From Pseudomonadota bacterium (GTDB lineage Bacteria; Pseudomonadota; Gammaproteobacteria; Burkholderiales; Burkholderiaceae_C): a stretch of 38,934 nt of DNA. Under the pieces are notes generated by a model. The model made no database searches and was not told where the DNA came from. It saw only the letters and a program-made list of their open reading frames with translations. The translations under genes were made by a program, and so were the position numbers. Of the stretch, positions 8,175 to 16,798 are shown one piece after another. The first letter of the stretch is position 1. Every line of letters begins with the position of its first letter. The DNA lies in contig JAKBNS010000213.1 in assembly GCA_021830925.1 (NCBI GenBank), forward strand, positions 1 to 38,934, written 5' to 3'.

Positions 8175-8735
8175 ATGAAGATGCCGGGAACGCCGTCCGA
8201 CGCGGGGCTGCCGCGACGCCTGAACCTGAAGGAATTCGCGCAGCGAGGCCGCGAACTGCAGGGCGACGTGGCGGTGGGCGCCTTGCCGCGCCTTGCCGCC
8301 TCGCTGCATGGCGAGGCCTCCCGTCTGGCCGAGTTGCGGGTGCACTGGGAACTGCGGGGCATGCTGCGCAACGGCGCCTCGGGTCAGGCGCAACTGCTGG
8401 TGCGCCTGCACGTGCGGGGCGAGCTGCCCATGCTGTGCCAGCGCTGCCTGCAGACCTCCTGGCATCGCCTGGACGACGCGGTCACCTTGCGCCTGGTCGA
8501 CCAGGAGCCCGAACTGGACGGCGAGGAACTGGAGTCCGACGAGGAGGCGTTCTGTGCCCTCCATCCGGTGGACGTGGCCGAGCTGGTCGAGGATCAGTTG
8601 ATCCTGGCCCTGCCGCTGGTGCCGATGCACGAGAACTGCCCGCAGGAGTTGCCCGCGCGAGCGGGCCCGCGGGAGCTGGAGCCTGCGCCGGCGTCGCCGT
8701 TCGCGGTGCTCGCGGGGCTTCGGAAGCCCAATTGA
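8175..8735 (+). CDS. yceD: YceD/DUF177 protein (23S rRNA accumulation factor)
   Basis: 186-aa protein of the DUF177 family, implicated in 23S rRNA accumulation in E. coli and plants. It shows the central Cys pair in CQRCLQ, followed by an acidic stretch (residues about 115-130) and the [20 protein letters not shown] segment typical of the family. ATG at 8175 is chosen; another is at 8181. It lies directly upstream of rpmF, its near-universal neighbour. Confidence 0.9.
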   Translation: MKMPGTPSDAGLPRRLNLKEFAQRGRELQGDVAVGALPRLAASLHGEASRLAELRVHWELRGMLRNGASGQAQLLVRLHVRGELPMLCQRCLQTSWHRLDDAVTLRLVDQEPELDGEELESDEEAFCALHPVDVAELVEDQLILALPLVPMHENCPQELPARAGPRELEPAPASPFAVLAGLRKPN

Positions 8736-8783
8736 TCCGATGTCGGCCGCAGCCCCGTGTAGGGGCGAGCGCTCGGCGCGGTG

Positions 8784-8789
8784 TACAAT
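8784..8789 (+). promoter_or_regulatory. -10-like TACAAT upstream of rpmF
   Basis: TACAAT lies 28 nt before the rpmF ATG, in the gap after yceD. It would allow rpmF-plsX-fab transcription independent of yceD. The -35 region is unremarkable. Confidence 0.35.
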
Positions 8790-8817
8790 CACGCGATTTT
8801 TCCCCAGGGGTTTGGCC

Positions 8818-9000
8818 ATGGCCGTTCAGCAAAACAAGAAGTCGCCGTCCAAGCGCGGCATGCATCGCTCGCACCAGCATCTGGAGCAGCCGCCGGTGGC
8901 CCTCGAGCCGACCACCGGCGAGGTCCACTTGCGCCACCACATCAGCCCGAGCGGTTTCTACCGCGGGCGCAAGGTCCTGAAGACCAAAACCGAAGAGTGA
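8818..9000 (+). CDS. rpmF: 50S ribosomal protein L32
   Basis: 60-aa basic ribosomal protein. The N-terminus [18 protein letters not shown] is diagnostic, and the C-terminal half holds the usual [14 protein letters not shown]. It lacks the Cys pairs seen in zinc-binding L32 forms. ATG at 8818 gives the family's normal length and N-terminus. It is located between yceD and plsX. Confidence 0.96.
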   Translation: MAVQQNKKSPSKRGMHRSHQHLEQPPVALEPTTGEVHLRHHISPSGFYRGRKVLKTKTEE

Positions 9001-9115
9001 AGCGTCGCCTGCGGGCGCGCCCCTGCGTGGCGCGCGTGGCGCATGAGCGGACGTGGTCGCCGAGCGTGGCCGCTGGCCGCGTGGGCGCGAGCCCTCGAAC
9101 GTGGAGTGCGCGGTC

Positions 9116-10177
9116 GTGAAGGCCTGCCTTGCCGTTGACGTGATGGGCGGGGACCATGGTCCCGGCGAGACCCTGCCTGCCTGCCGCGCGCTGCTGGATC
9201 GCCACCCGCAGGTGCGGGTGCTGCTGGTCGGCCAGCCCGAGGCCATGCAGGAGGGGCTGCGCAAGCATGGGCTGTTCGGGCACGAACGGGCCAGCGTGGT
9301 GGCGGCCTCCGAGGTCGTCGCGATGGACGATTCGGTCGAGGTGGCCCTGCGGCGCAAGAAGGACTCGTCGATGCGGCGCGCCATCGAGCTGGTGAAGGAC
9401 GGCACCGCGCAGGCCTGCGTATCCGCCGGCAACACCGGCGCGCTGATGGCCGTGGCGCGTTACGTGCTCAAGACCTTGCCCGGCATCGAACGCCCGGCCA
9501 TCGCCACCTACCTGCCCAACGCGGCGGGTGGCTCGACGCTGATGCTCGATCTCGGCGCCAACGTCGATTGCGAGGCCGAGCACCTGCTGCAGTTCGCCGT
9601 CATGGGCACGGCCTTCGCCGCCGCGGGCGGGCATCCGAACCCCGGGGTCGGCCTGCTCAACGTCGGCGAGGAGGTGATCAAGGGCAGCGAGATGATCAAG
9701 CGGGCCGGCGAGCTGCTGCGCCAGGCGCACGCCGAAGGCCGCCTGAACTTCCTCGGCAACGTCGAGGGCGACGACATCTTCAAGGGCGGCGTGGACATCG
9801 TGGTCTGCGACGGTTTCGTCGGCAACGTGGCGCTGAAGGCCACCGAGGGCGTGGCCCGCATGCTCATGGGCATGATGCGCCAGGAATTCACGCGCAATCT
9901 TGGTACCCGTGTGCTGGCGCTTGCCGTGCTGCCGCTGCTGCACCGCTTTCGCCGCCGCGTGGACCCCCAGCGCTACAACGGCGCTGCCCTGCTCGGCCTG
10001 CGCGGGCTGGTGTTCAAGAGCCACGGTTCGGCCAACGCGACCAGTTTCGCGCACGCGCTGGAGCGGGCCTACGAGGCCGCGCAGGGCGGGGTGGTGCAGG
10101 AGATCGAGCGCATCCTGGGCGAACTGCACTCCCCCGCGCCGACTCCGGTCGCGGCGGGGCCGGCGGACATGACCTGA
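9116..10177 (+). CDS. plsX: Phosphate acyltransferase
   Basis: Makes acyl-phosphate from acyl-ACP for the first step of phospholipid synthesis. The 353-aa protein begins with [11 protein letters not shown] after a short lead and holds [30 protein letters not shown] and [12 protein letters not shown], all conserved in PlsX. The open frame extends upstream to 9053, but the GTG at 9116 places the start at the family position and has GGAG about 11 nt before it. It is followed by fabH. Confidence 0.94.
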   Translation: MKACLAVDVMGGDHGPGETLPACRALLDRHPQVRVLLVGQPEAMQEGLRKHGLFGHERASVVAASEVVAMDDSVEVALRRKKDSSMRRAIELVKDGTAQACVSAGNTGALMAVARYVLKTLPGIERPAIATYLPNAAGGSTLMLDLGANVDCEAEHLLQFAVMGTAFAAAGGHPNPGVGLLNVGEEVIKGSEMIKRAGELLRQAHAEGRLNFLGNVEGDDIFKGGVDIVVCDGFVGNVALKATEGVARMLMGMMRQEFTRNLGTRVLALAVLPLLHRFRRRVDPQRYNGAALLGLRGLVFKSHGSANATSFAHALERAYEAAQGGVVQEIERILGELHSPAPTPVAAGPADMT

Positions 10178-10256
10178 AAGCCCGGGGGCGGGCCCGCGAC
10201 CTGCCGCGACGCCCCGCCTCGATTCCCTCGTATCCTTCAACCGGACCGCGATTTCC

Positions 10257-11234
10257 ATGTCGATCCATTCCCGCATTCTCGGCACCGGCAGCTATCTGCC
10301 GCCGGAGACGGTCAGCAACGACGATCTCGCCGCGCGCCTGGCGCGCGACGGCATTGAGACCAGCGACGCGTGGATCGTCGAGCGCACCGGGATTCGCCAA
10401 CGTCACTTCGCCGGGCCAGGCGTGGGCAGCGTGGAACTGGGCGAGCACGCGGCGCGCCGCGCCCTGCAGGACGCGGGACTGCAGGCGCAGGACATCGATC
10501 TGATCATCGTGGCCACGTCCACGCCGGACATGATCTTTCCCTCCAACGCGGCGCTGATCCAGGGCCGCCTGGGTTGTCCGGGGGGCGCCGTGTTCGACGT
10601 GCAGGCGGTGTGCGCGGGCTTCATCTACGCCCTCAGCGTGGCCGACCAATTCGTGCGCTCCGGCAGCGTGCGTCATGCGCTGGTCATCGGCACCGAGGTG
10701 TTCTCGCAGATCCTGGACTTCAGCGACCGCACCACCTGCGTGCTGTTCGGAGACGGTGCCGGCGCGGTGGTGCTGGGGCCGGCCGACAGTGGAGGCGTGC
10801 TGTCCAGCGCCCTGCATGGCGACGGCCGCCAGGCCTCGATCCTGTGCACGCCGGGGCGCATCGACGGTGGCAGGATCAGCGGGCGTCCCTTCCTGCACAT
10901 GGACGGCCAGGCGGTGTTCAAGCAGGCCGTGCACGTGCTCGAGAGCGTGGCCCGCGAAGTGCTGGACAAGGCCGGGCGCGCGCCCGGCGACGTGGACTGG
11001 ATGGTGCCACACCAGGCCAACATCCGCATCATGCTGCACACCGCGAAGAAACTCGGCATTCCGGCCGAGCGCGTGGTGCAGACGGTGGCCTGGCACGGCA
11101 ACACCTCGGCGGCGTCGATCCCGCTGGCGCTCGATACCGCCGTGCGCGCGGGCCAGGTGCGCCGCGGCCAGACCCTGCTGCTCGAAGCCGTGGGCGGCGG
11201 ACTGACCTGGGGCGCCGCGCTGGTCGAATTCTGA
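10257..11234 (+). CDS. fabH: 3-oxoacyl-ACP synthase III (KAS III)
   Basis: Condenses acetyl-CoA with malonyl-ACP to start fatty acid synthesis. The 325-aa protein has the full Cys-His-Asn triad: Cys119 in AVCAGF, His252 in PHQANIRI and Asn282 in HGNTSAAS. The length is normal for FabH. The gap to plsX is 79 bp and no strong ribosome binding site precedes the ATG. Confidence 0.95.
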   Translation: MSIHSRILGTGSYLPPETVSNDDLAARLARDGIETSDAWIVERTGIRQRHFAGPGVGSVELGEHAARRALQDAGLQAQDIDLIIVATSTPDMIFPSNAALIQGRLGCPGGAVFDVQAVCAGFIYALSVADQFVRSGSVRHALVIGTEVFSQILDFSDRTTCVLFGDGAGAVVLGPADSGGVLSSALHGDGRQASILCTPGRIDGGRISGRPFLHMDGQAVFKQAVHVLESVAREVLDKAGRAPGDVDWMVPHQANIRIMLHTAKKLGIPAERVVQTVAWHGNTSAASIPLALDTAVRAGQVRRGQTLLLEAVGGGLTWGAALVEF

Positions 11235-11320
11235 CGGCGACCCGCGCGAGCGCATGGCGCGGCGCGCGGGCGTCGCACGCCCCGGCGCAGCCGGGACCTT
11301 GATGGGGAGGAGAACTCTGA

Positions 11321-12259
11321 ATGAAACCGTTTGCCTTCGTGTTTCCCGGGCAGGGCTCGCAGTCGGTGGGCATGCTCGACGCCGTGGGCGAGCACCCGGC
11401 GGTGCGCGAGACCCTGCGCGAAGCCTCCGATGCGCTGGGCCAGGACCTGGGTGCGCTGATGCGCCAGGGCCCGGCCGAGGAGCTGAATCTGACCACCAAC
11501 ACGCAGCCGGCCATGCTCACCGCGGGCATCGCGTTGTGGCGCGTGTGGCTGGCCGAGGGGGGGGCGATGCCCAGCCTGGTGGCCGGCCACAGCCTGGGTG
11601 AGTACACCGCGCTGGTGGCTGCCGGTGCCCTCGAATTCTCCGATGCACTGCCGCTGGTGCGCTTTCGCGCCCAGGCCATGCAGGAGGCCGTGCCGGTGGG
11701 CGCGGGCGGCATGGCCGCGGTGCTCGGGCTGGACGACCAGGCCGTGCGCGAGACCTGCGCGCAGGCCGCCGCCGCCGTCGGCGAGGCCGTCGAGGCGGTG
11801 AATTTCAACGCGCCGGGGCAGGTGGTGATCGCCGGCACCAAGGCCGCGGTCGAGCGCGCCTGCGCGATGCTCAAGGAGCGCGGCGCCAAGCGCGCGCTGC
11901 CGCTGCCGGTGTCGGCGCCTTTCCACAGCAGCCTGTTGGCGCCGGCCGCGGCGCGTCTGGCCGAGTACCTCGAGAAGGTCCCGGTGAAGTCGCCGCGGGT
12001 GCCGGTCATCCACAATGTGGACGTGGCCCGGCATGCCGACGCCGCGGGCATCCGCGCCGCGCTGGCCGCGCAGGCGGCCGGCGCCGTGCGCTGGGTCGAG
12101 TGCGTGCAGGCGCTGCGCGACGCGGGCTGCTCGGACATCGTCGAATGCGGACCGGGCAAGGTGCTCGCCGGACTCACCCGGCGCATCGACTCCGCGCTGC
12201 TCAGCCATGCGCTGGTCGATCTGGACAGCGCGCAGACCATCAAGGGGAGCTTGCAATGA
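11321..12259 (+). CDS. fabD: Malonyl-CoA:ACP transacylase
   Basis: Loads malonate onto acyl carrier protein. The 312-aa protein has the N-terminal FVFPGQGSQ, nucleophile Ser91 in GHSLGEY, and the VSAPFHSSLL segment carrying the active-site His. A strong GGGGAGGAG ribosome binding site precedes the ATG. Its stop overlaps the fabG start (ATGA). Confidence 0.95.
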   Translation: MKPFAFVFPGQGSQSVGMLDAVGEHPAVRETLREASDALGQDLGALMRQGPAEELNLTTNTQPAMLTAGIALWRVWLAEGGAMPSLVAGHSLGEYTALVAAGALEFSDALPLVRFRAQAMQEAVPVGAGGMAAVLGLDDQAVRETCAQAAAAVGEAVEAVNFNAPGQVVIAGTKAAVERACAMLKERGAKRALPLPVSAPFHSSLLAPAAARLAEYLEKVPVKSPRVPVIHNVDVARHADAAGIRAALAAQAAGAVRWVECVQALRDAGCSDIVECGPGKVLAGLTRRIDSALLSHALVDLDSAQTIKGSLQ

Positions 12260-13005
12260 ACGCATCCGAAGCGCCGCTGGCCGGCCAGACCGCGCTGGTC
12301 ACCGGGGCCACGCGCGGCATCGGCCAGGCCATCGCCGCGCAGCTGCAGCACATGGGAGCCTGGGTGGTGGGCACGGCCACCAGCGAAGCGGGCGCGGCGC
12401 GCATCCAGGAGGCGCTGGGCAGCGGTGGCCAGGGGGTGGTGCTCGACGTCAACGACGCCGCGGCCGCCGACGCGCTGGTCGATCGTCTGGTGAAGGAGCG
12501 CGGTGGCCTGCAGGTGCTGGTCAACAACGCCGGCATCACCCGCGACACCCTGGCGCTGCGCATGCGCGACGAGGATTGGGCGGCGGTGATCGACACCAAC
12601 CTCAGCTCGGTTTTCCGCTTGTGCCGCGCGGTGATCCGTCCGATGATGAAACAGCGTGGCGGACGCATCGTCAACATCACCTCGGTGGTGGGGGCCAGCG
12701 GAAACCCGGGCCAGGCCAACTACGCCGCCGCGAAGGCCGGCGTGGCCGGCATGACACGGGCGCTGGCGCAGGAGCTGGGCAGTCGCAACATCACCGTCAA
12801 TTGCGTGGCTCCCGGCTTCATCGATACCGACATGACTCGCGCGCTCGACGAGCAGACCACGCGCGCGCTGCTGGCGCGCATACCCCTGGGTCGCCTGGGA
12901 CAGCCGCAGGACATCGCGCATGCGGTAGGCTTCCTGGTGAGTCCGCAGGCTTCCTACGTGACGGGCTGTGAGTTGCACGTCAACGGCGGCATGTACATGT
13001 GCTGA
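12256..13005 (+). CDS. fabG: 3-oxoacyl-ACP reductase
   Basis: NADPH-dependent short-chain dehydrogenase that reduces 3-oxoacyl-ACP. The 249-aa protein has the cofactor loop TGATRGIG, the NNAG motif and catalytic Ser143, Tyr156 and Lys160. The ATG at 12256 overlaps the fabD stop and gives the family's usual length. Confidence 0.95.
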   Translation: MNASEAPLAGQTALVTGATRGIGQAIAAQLQHMGAWVVGTATSEAGAARIQEALGSGGQGVVLDVNDAAAADALVDRLVKERGGLQVLVNNAGITRDTLALRMRDEDWAAVIDTNLSSVFRLCRAVIRPMMKQRGGRIVNITSVVGASGNPGQANYAAAKAGVAGMTRALAQELGSRNITVNCVAPGFIDTDMTRALDEQTTRALLARIPLGRLGQPQDIAHAVGFLVSPQASYVTGCELHVNGGMYMC

Positions 13006-13046
13006 GCATGTGCTGATTTCCCGGTGGCGGCCAGCTCCCGGGTGGA

Positions 13047-13052
13047 TAGAAT
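13047..13052 (+). promoter_or_regulatory. -10-like TAGAAT upstream of acpP
   Basis: TAGAAT lies 28 nt before the acpP ATG in a relatively AT-rich patch. The -35 is not recognisable. A dedicated promoter would suit the high demand for acyl carrier protein, but this is inference. Confidence 0.3.
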
Positions 13053-13079
13053 TCGAAAGCCTTTTTTCTGGAGAGTTAC

Positions 13080-13319
13080 ATGAGTGATATCGAACAACGC
13101 GTCAAGAAAATCATTGCCGAGCAGCTCGGCGTGGCCGAGGATCAGGTCACGAACGAGAAGTCCTTCGTCAATGATCTGGGCGCCGACTCGCTGGACACCG
13201 TCGAGCTGGTGATGGCGCTGGAAGACGAGTTCGGCATCGAGATTCCCGACGAGGACGCCGAGAAGATCACCACCGTGCAACTGGCGGTCGACTACGCCAA
13301 GCAGCACCACAAGGGCTGA
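13080..13319 (+). CDS. acpP: Acyl carrier protein
   Basis: 79-aa acidic carrier of growing acyl chains. The phosphopantetheine attachment site is Ser37 in [21 protein letters not shown] lies 5 nt before the ATG. Activation would be by the acpS product encoded at 25030-25455 in this window. Confidence 0.97.
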   Translation: MSDIEQRVKKIIAEQLGVAEDQVTNEKSFVNDLGADSLDTVELVMALEDEFGIEIPDEDAEKITTVQLAVDYAKQHHKG

Positions 13320-13325
13320 AGCCCG

Positions 13326-13343
13326 CGCCGGCGTTCGCCGGCG
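13326..13343 (+). terminator. GC-rich hairpin after acpP
   Basis: The octamer CGCCGGCG is self-complementary and occurs twice, separated by TT, starting 7 nt after the acpP stop. No T-run follows, so it may protect the 3' end or slow polymerase rather than act as a full intrinsic terminator. Confidence 0.35.
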
Positions 13344-13428
13344 GATGTGGCGGGGCGCGCCGGCAGCCCGCGGGGCCCGGCCGCCACGACGTGACGATTC
13401 CATGCGTCGCGATTCCCGTCTTTTCCCC

Positions 13429-13434
13429 TATAGT
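13429..13434 (+). promoter_or_regulatory. -10-like TATAGT upstream of fabF
   Basis: TATAGT lies 36 nt before the fabF ATG, within a pyrimidine-rich stretch. No clear -35 is seen. Confidence 0.25.
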
Positions 13435-13469
13435 TCCGCTGGATTTCCCGTATCACCTGGTTGCTTGCC

Positions 13470-14708
13470 ATGACTCTGCGCCGTCGCATCGCCATCACCG
13501 GTCTCGGAATCGTTTCCCCCGTGGGTAACACGGTGCAGACGGCCTGGGAGAACCTGGTCGCCGGCAAGTCCGGGATCGGCCCGATCACCAAGTTCGACGC
13601 CTCCACCTTCTCCGCGCGCTTCGCCGGCGAGGTACGCGACTTCGACATCGGGCAGTACATCCCGGTGAAGGAGGCGCGCCATATGGACACCTTCATCCAC
13701 TACGGGCTGGCCGCTTCCATGCAGGCCGTGCGCGACAGCGGGCTGGAGGGCGCCCACGGGATCGATCCCGAGCGCATCGGGGTGATGGTCGGCTCGGGCA
13801 TCGGCGGCCTGCCGATGATCGAGCAGACCTACCAGGACTTCATCGATCGCGGCGCACGTCGCATCTCGCCCTTTTTCGTGCCCTCGTCGATCATCAACAT
13901 GATCTCCGGGCACCTGTCGATCCAGTACGGCTTCGCGGGGCCGAACCTGTCCGTGGTCACGGCCTGCACCACCGGCTTGCATGCGATCGGTCTGGCCGCG
14001 CGCCTGATCGAGTCGGGCGACGCCGACGCCATGGTCGCGGGCGGCGCCGAGGCCACCGTGTGCCCGCTGGGCATCGGCGGATTCGCGTCGGCGCGCGCGC
14101 TGTCCACGCGCAACGACGACCCCGCCGCCGCCAGCCGGCCGTGGGACAGGGACCGTGACGGTTTCGTGCTGGGCGAGGGCGCCGGGGTCATGGTGCTCGA
14201 GGATTGGGAGCTGGCGCAGCGCCGCGGCGCCCGCATCTACGCGGAACTCGTAGGCTTCGGCATGAGCGGCGATGCGTTCCACGTGACCGCACCCAACGTC
14301 GACGGTCCGCGCAAGTGCATGCAGGCGGCGCTGGCCAACGCCGGCGTGGCGCCCGAGCGCGTGCAGTATCTCAATGCCCACGGTACCTCGACGCCGCTGG
14401 GGGACAAGAACGAGAGCGATGCCATCAAGGCCGCCTTCGGCGCCCATGCGAAGCAGCTGGTGGTCAGCTCGACCAAGTCGATGACCGGGCACCTGCTGGG
14501 CGGAGCGGGCGGGGTCGAAAGCCTGTTCACGGTGCTGGCCTTGCACCACCAGGTGGCGCCGCCCACGATCAACCTGCAGAACCAGGACCCCGAGTGCGAC
14601 CTGGACTACTGCGCCAACACCGCGCGCGAAATGCCCATCGAGTACGCGCTGAAGAACAACTTCGGCTTCGGCGGCACCAACGGTTCGCTGGTGTTCCGCC
14701 GCGTGTGA
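13470..14708 (+). CDS. fabF: 3-oxoacyl-ACP synthase II (KAS II)
   Basis: Elongating condensing enzyme of fatty acid synthesis. The 412-aa protein has the Cys-His-His active site: Cys166 in TACTTG, His304 in NAHGTSTP and His341 in TGHLLGGAGG. The C-terminal NNFGFGGTNGS is also conserved. A TTG at 13461 is in frame, but ATG at 13470 (MTLRRRIAITGLG) matches the family start. It ends the fab cluster. Confidence 0.95.
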   Translation: MTLRRRIAITGLGIVSPVGNTVQTAWENLVAGKSGIGPITKFDASTFSARFAGEVRDFDIGQYIPVKEARHMDTFIHYGLAASMQAVRDSGLEGAHGIDPERIGVMVGSGIGGLPMIEQTYQDFIDRGARRISPFFVPSSIINMISGHLSIQYGFAGPNLSVVTACTTGLHAIGLAARLIESGDADAMVAGGAEATVCPLGIGGFASARALSTRNDDPAAASRPWDRDRDGFVLGEGAGVMVLEDWELAQRRGARIYAELVGFGMSGDAFHVTAPNVDGPRKCMQAALANAGVAPERVQYLNAHGTSTPLGDKNESDAIKAAFGAHAKQLVVSSTKSMTGHLLGGAGGVESLFTVLALHHQVAPPTINLQNQDPECDLDYCANTAREMPIEYALKNNFGFGGTNGSLVFRRV

Positions 14709-14730
14709 GGCCGCGCGGGGCCAGCCAGTC

Positions 14731-15153
14731 ATGCAGCCTGCCGCCCCCCTGCATGTTCGCGTCGAGCGTTTCAGCCGCTGGCACGCGCTGCTGATCGGCT
14801 TCGATCTCGCCGTCGCGCTGGCCGGAGTCTGGAACGCCTGGCGCTGGTGGGACGCGGGAGATGCGCTGGATTTCCCGGTCATGGCCGGGCTGTCCCTGGG
14901 GGTGTTCCTGATGGTACTGACCGCTCAGGTTCCCTACTGGAAGATCCGCAGCTTCACCCTCAGCCATGGCGCGCAGGGTTGGCAGCTGCAGCAGGAGCGG
15001 CGCCAGCGCCGCCTGGCGCAGGTGCGCGCGCTCAGCCTCCCCGGGCTGCTGCTGGTACTCGGGCTGAGCGACCGCGGCCGCGAGGTGCTCCCGGTGCCTT
15101 CGAACATTGCACCCGCTATCTGGCGGGAATTGCGCACGCGCCTGGCTCTTTAA
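14731..15153 (+). CDS. YgfX-like small membrane protein
   Basis: 140-aa protein with two hydrophobic segments (about residues 20-38 and 50-67) followed by a cytoplasmic part ending in IWRELRTRLAL. Two membrane helices plus a C-terminal 'W/F-RRLRxRL' ending resemble YgfX/CptA-type proteins, which adjoin the sigma-E locus in Pseudomonas. Here it lies between fabF and rpoE. The assignment rests on architecture and position, not on a diagnostic motif. Function not established. Confidence 0.55.
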   Translation: MQPAAPLHVRVERFSRWHALLIGFDLAVALAGVWNAWRWWDAGDALDFPVMAGLSLGVFLMVLTAQVPYWKIRSFTLSHGAQGWQLQQERRQRRLAQVRALSLPGLLLVLGLSDRGREVLPVPSNIAPAIWRELRTRLAL

Positions 15154-15296
15154 CGCCGCCGGGGTTGTAATGACCCGGTCGGCATGCCGGAGTCTGCGCC
15201 GGGTTCCCGGACGGGAGCCGGGGGACATGGGATGCCGCAGCTTGTCTGGCTTCCCGTTGCCTGTCGCCACGGGCTCCGTCCCTTTCCCCGCCCCTT

Positions 15297-15896
15297 GTGC
15301 ACGACCGATCCGATCAGGCCCTGGTCCAACGTGTCCAGCATGGCGACCAGCAGGCCTTCGCCTTGCTCGTGGCCAAGTACCAGCGGCGCATTTTTCGGCT
15401 GATCTCGCGTTTCGTCGCCGATCCTGCCACCGCGGAAGATATCGCGCAGGAAACCTTCCTGCGCGCGTACCGTGCCATCGGGCAGTTTCGCGGCGACAGC
15501 CAGTTCTACACCTGGCTGTACCGCATCGCGGTCAATACCGCCAAGCGCAGCGCCCTGTCGGGCGCGCGCAGTCCCGTTTTCCCGGAAAATGCAAAATCTC
15601 CGGACATTGGCGAAACTTTTTCCAGCCAGGAGCCACTAAGCAGCATGGACACGCCGGAAGCGGTGATGGCCAGCCGCGAACTGGTCAGCGCCGTGAACGC
15701 CGCGATGGAGGATCTGCCCGAGGAGTTGCGCGACGCCATCGTGCTGCGCGAGATCGAGGGGTTGAGCTACGAGGAGATTTCGCAGTTGCTGGGCTGCCCG
15801 GTCGGCACCGTGCGCTCACGCATCTTCCGGGCGCGCGAGGCCATCGCGCGCCGGTTGCGCCCGTTGCTGGGCACGCGCACGAACGAGCGCTGGTAG
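15297..15896 (+). CDS. rpoE: RNA polymerase sigma-E factor (RpoE/AlgU type)
   Basis: 199-aa ECF sigma factor for envelope stress. Region 2 is recognisable in LVQRVQHGDQQAFALLV, FRGDSQFYTWLYRIAVNTAK and the RAYRAIGQF segment; region 4 is LREIEGLSYEEISQLLGCP followed by VGTVRSRIFRAREAI. These match E. coli RpoE closely along the whole length. GTG at 15297 gives the right N-terminal length, though no Shine-Dalgarno sequence precedes it. The next gene encodes its anti-sigma factor, and degP, a classic target, follows. I found no clear sigma-E promoter in the 143 bp upstream. Confidence 0.93.
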   Translation: MHDRSDQALVQRVQHGDQQAFALLVAKYQRRIFRLISRFVADPATAEDIAQETFLRAYRAIGQFRGDSQFYTWLYRIAVNTAKRSALSGARSPVFPENAKSPDIGETFSSQEPLSSMDTPEAVMASRELVSAVNAAMEDLPEELRDAIVLREIEGLSYEEISQLLGCPVGTVRSRIFRAREAIARRLRPLLGTRTNERW

Positions 15897-15945
15897 GCGC
15901 CAACAACGCGATGAACGATACTGAAGGGGGGCGAAAGGTCGCGAG

Positions 15946-16650
15946 ATGAACGAGCATGCAGTTGCCGGGCGCGAGCCCGGCCCCGATGAACCTGGCGTCG
16001 CGGGCGGCGCCGACGAGGACATGGATCCACACGAGATCGCCGATGCTCACCGTGCGGAGCGGCCCGAGGCGCTTCGGCTTCGACAACGGGTCTCGGCGCT
16101 GATGGATGGCGAAGCGCCCCCTGGCCCGCATCGCGAGTTCTGGGCCGAGCTGGCGCGCGAACCCGAGGCGCGCGCGGCTTGGCTGCGCTACCACCGGATC
16201 GGAGACTGGCTGCGCTCGCCCGATCTGCATGGCGGCTTCGACGAAGCGGCCTTCCTGCGGCGATTCGAGGAGCGCTTGCGCGCCGAGCCGGTGCGCTTCG
16301 CGCCCGGGGTGCTCTGCGAGGAGTCTGGCGCCGCATCGTGGTGGCGCGCCAAACCCTGGGCGGGGGCCCTCGGCGTCGCGCTGGCCGGTCTGGCCACGGT
16401 GGTGCTGGTGGGCGCGTTGCTGCCGCAGCAATCCGCGCCGTGGGGGCCCTCGGAGGTCGTGCGGCCGCAGGCCTCGGGCGCGGCATGGGCCCGCGGCGCT
16501 TCCACGTCCGGAGCCGGCACGACGCCTCAGCGGGTCAGCGTGCGCGGGCGCGCGGCCGATCCGGCGGTCCGATCCGCGCTACTCGCGCAGGGCACCTGCC
16601 TGCCCGTGCCGCAAAGCCCGCAAGCCGCACGCCTGCACGCGCTGCGCTGA
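15946..16650 (+). CDS. rseA: Anti-sigma-E factor, RseA/MucA-like
   Basis: Inner-membrane anti-sigma factor that would hold RpoE inactive until cleaved. The 234-aa protein has the RseA N-terminal signature RVSALMDGE (from about residue 48) and AWLRYHRIGDWLRS. One membrane helix (about 138-159) leads to a periplasmic tail of about 75 residues, low-complexity and Ala/Ser-rich. The first about 45 residues are an unusual acidic extension; ATG at 16021 would remove 25 of them. It lies 49 bp after rpoE. No rseB (mucB) follows. Confidence 0.8.
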   Translation: MNEHAVAGREPGPDEPGVAGGADEDMDPHEIADAHRAERPEALRLRQRVSALMDGEAPPGPHREFWAELAREPEARAAWLRYHRIGDWLRSPDLHGGFDEAAFLRRFEERLRAEPVRFAPGVLCEESGAASWWRAKPWAGALGVALAGLATVVLVGALLPQQSAPWGPSEVVRPQASGAAWARGASTSGAGTTPQRVSVRGRAADPAVRSALLAQGTCLPVPQSPQAARLHALR

Positions 16651-16694
16651 CGCGGCTCGCACGCCCGTGTCGGGTACTGCGCGCGGGCACGCGT

Positions 16695-16700
16695 TATGCT
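16695..16700 (+). promoter_or_regulatory. -10-like TATGCT in the rseA-degP gap
   Basis: TATGCT lies about 100 nt before the degP GTG. No -35 is evident. The 148-bp gap otherwise holds no gene I can support. Confidence 0.2.
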
Positions 16701-16798
16701 CGCGCATCGTCGCCGGGGCATGGATGGCCCGGCGCCGCCGAACGGGTGTTGCGCCCGGCGGCGCGCAAATCGCCCCGTCTTCCGCTGGAGATCCCCTC

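Noticed and set aside
6431-8371. A 646-codon minus-strand frame suggesting a large Maf fusion
   Set aside because: Only the last 209 codons carry Maf motifs; the rest is a shadow of the YeeE/YedE genes.
15154-15296. Search for an autoregulatory sigma-E promoter before rpoE
   Set aside because: No GAACTT-like box with a TCTGA partner at the right spacing was found in this 143-bp gap.
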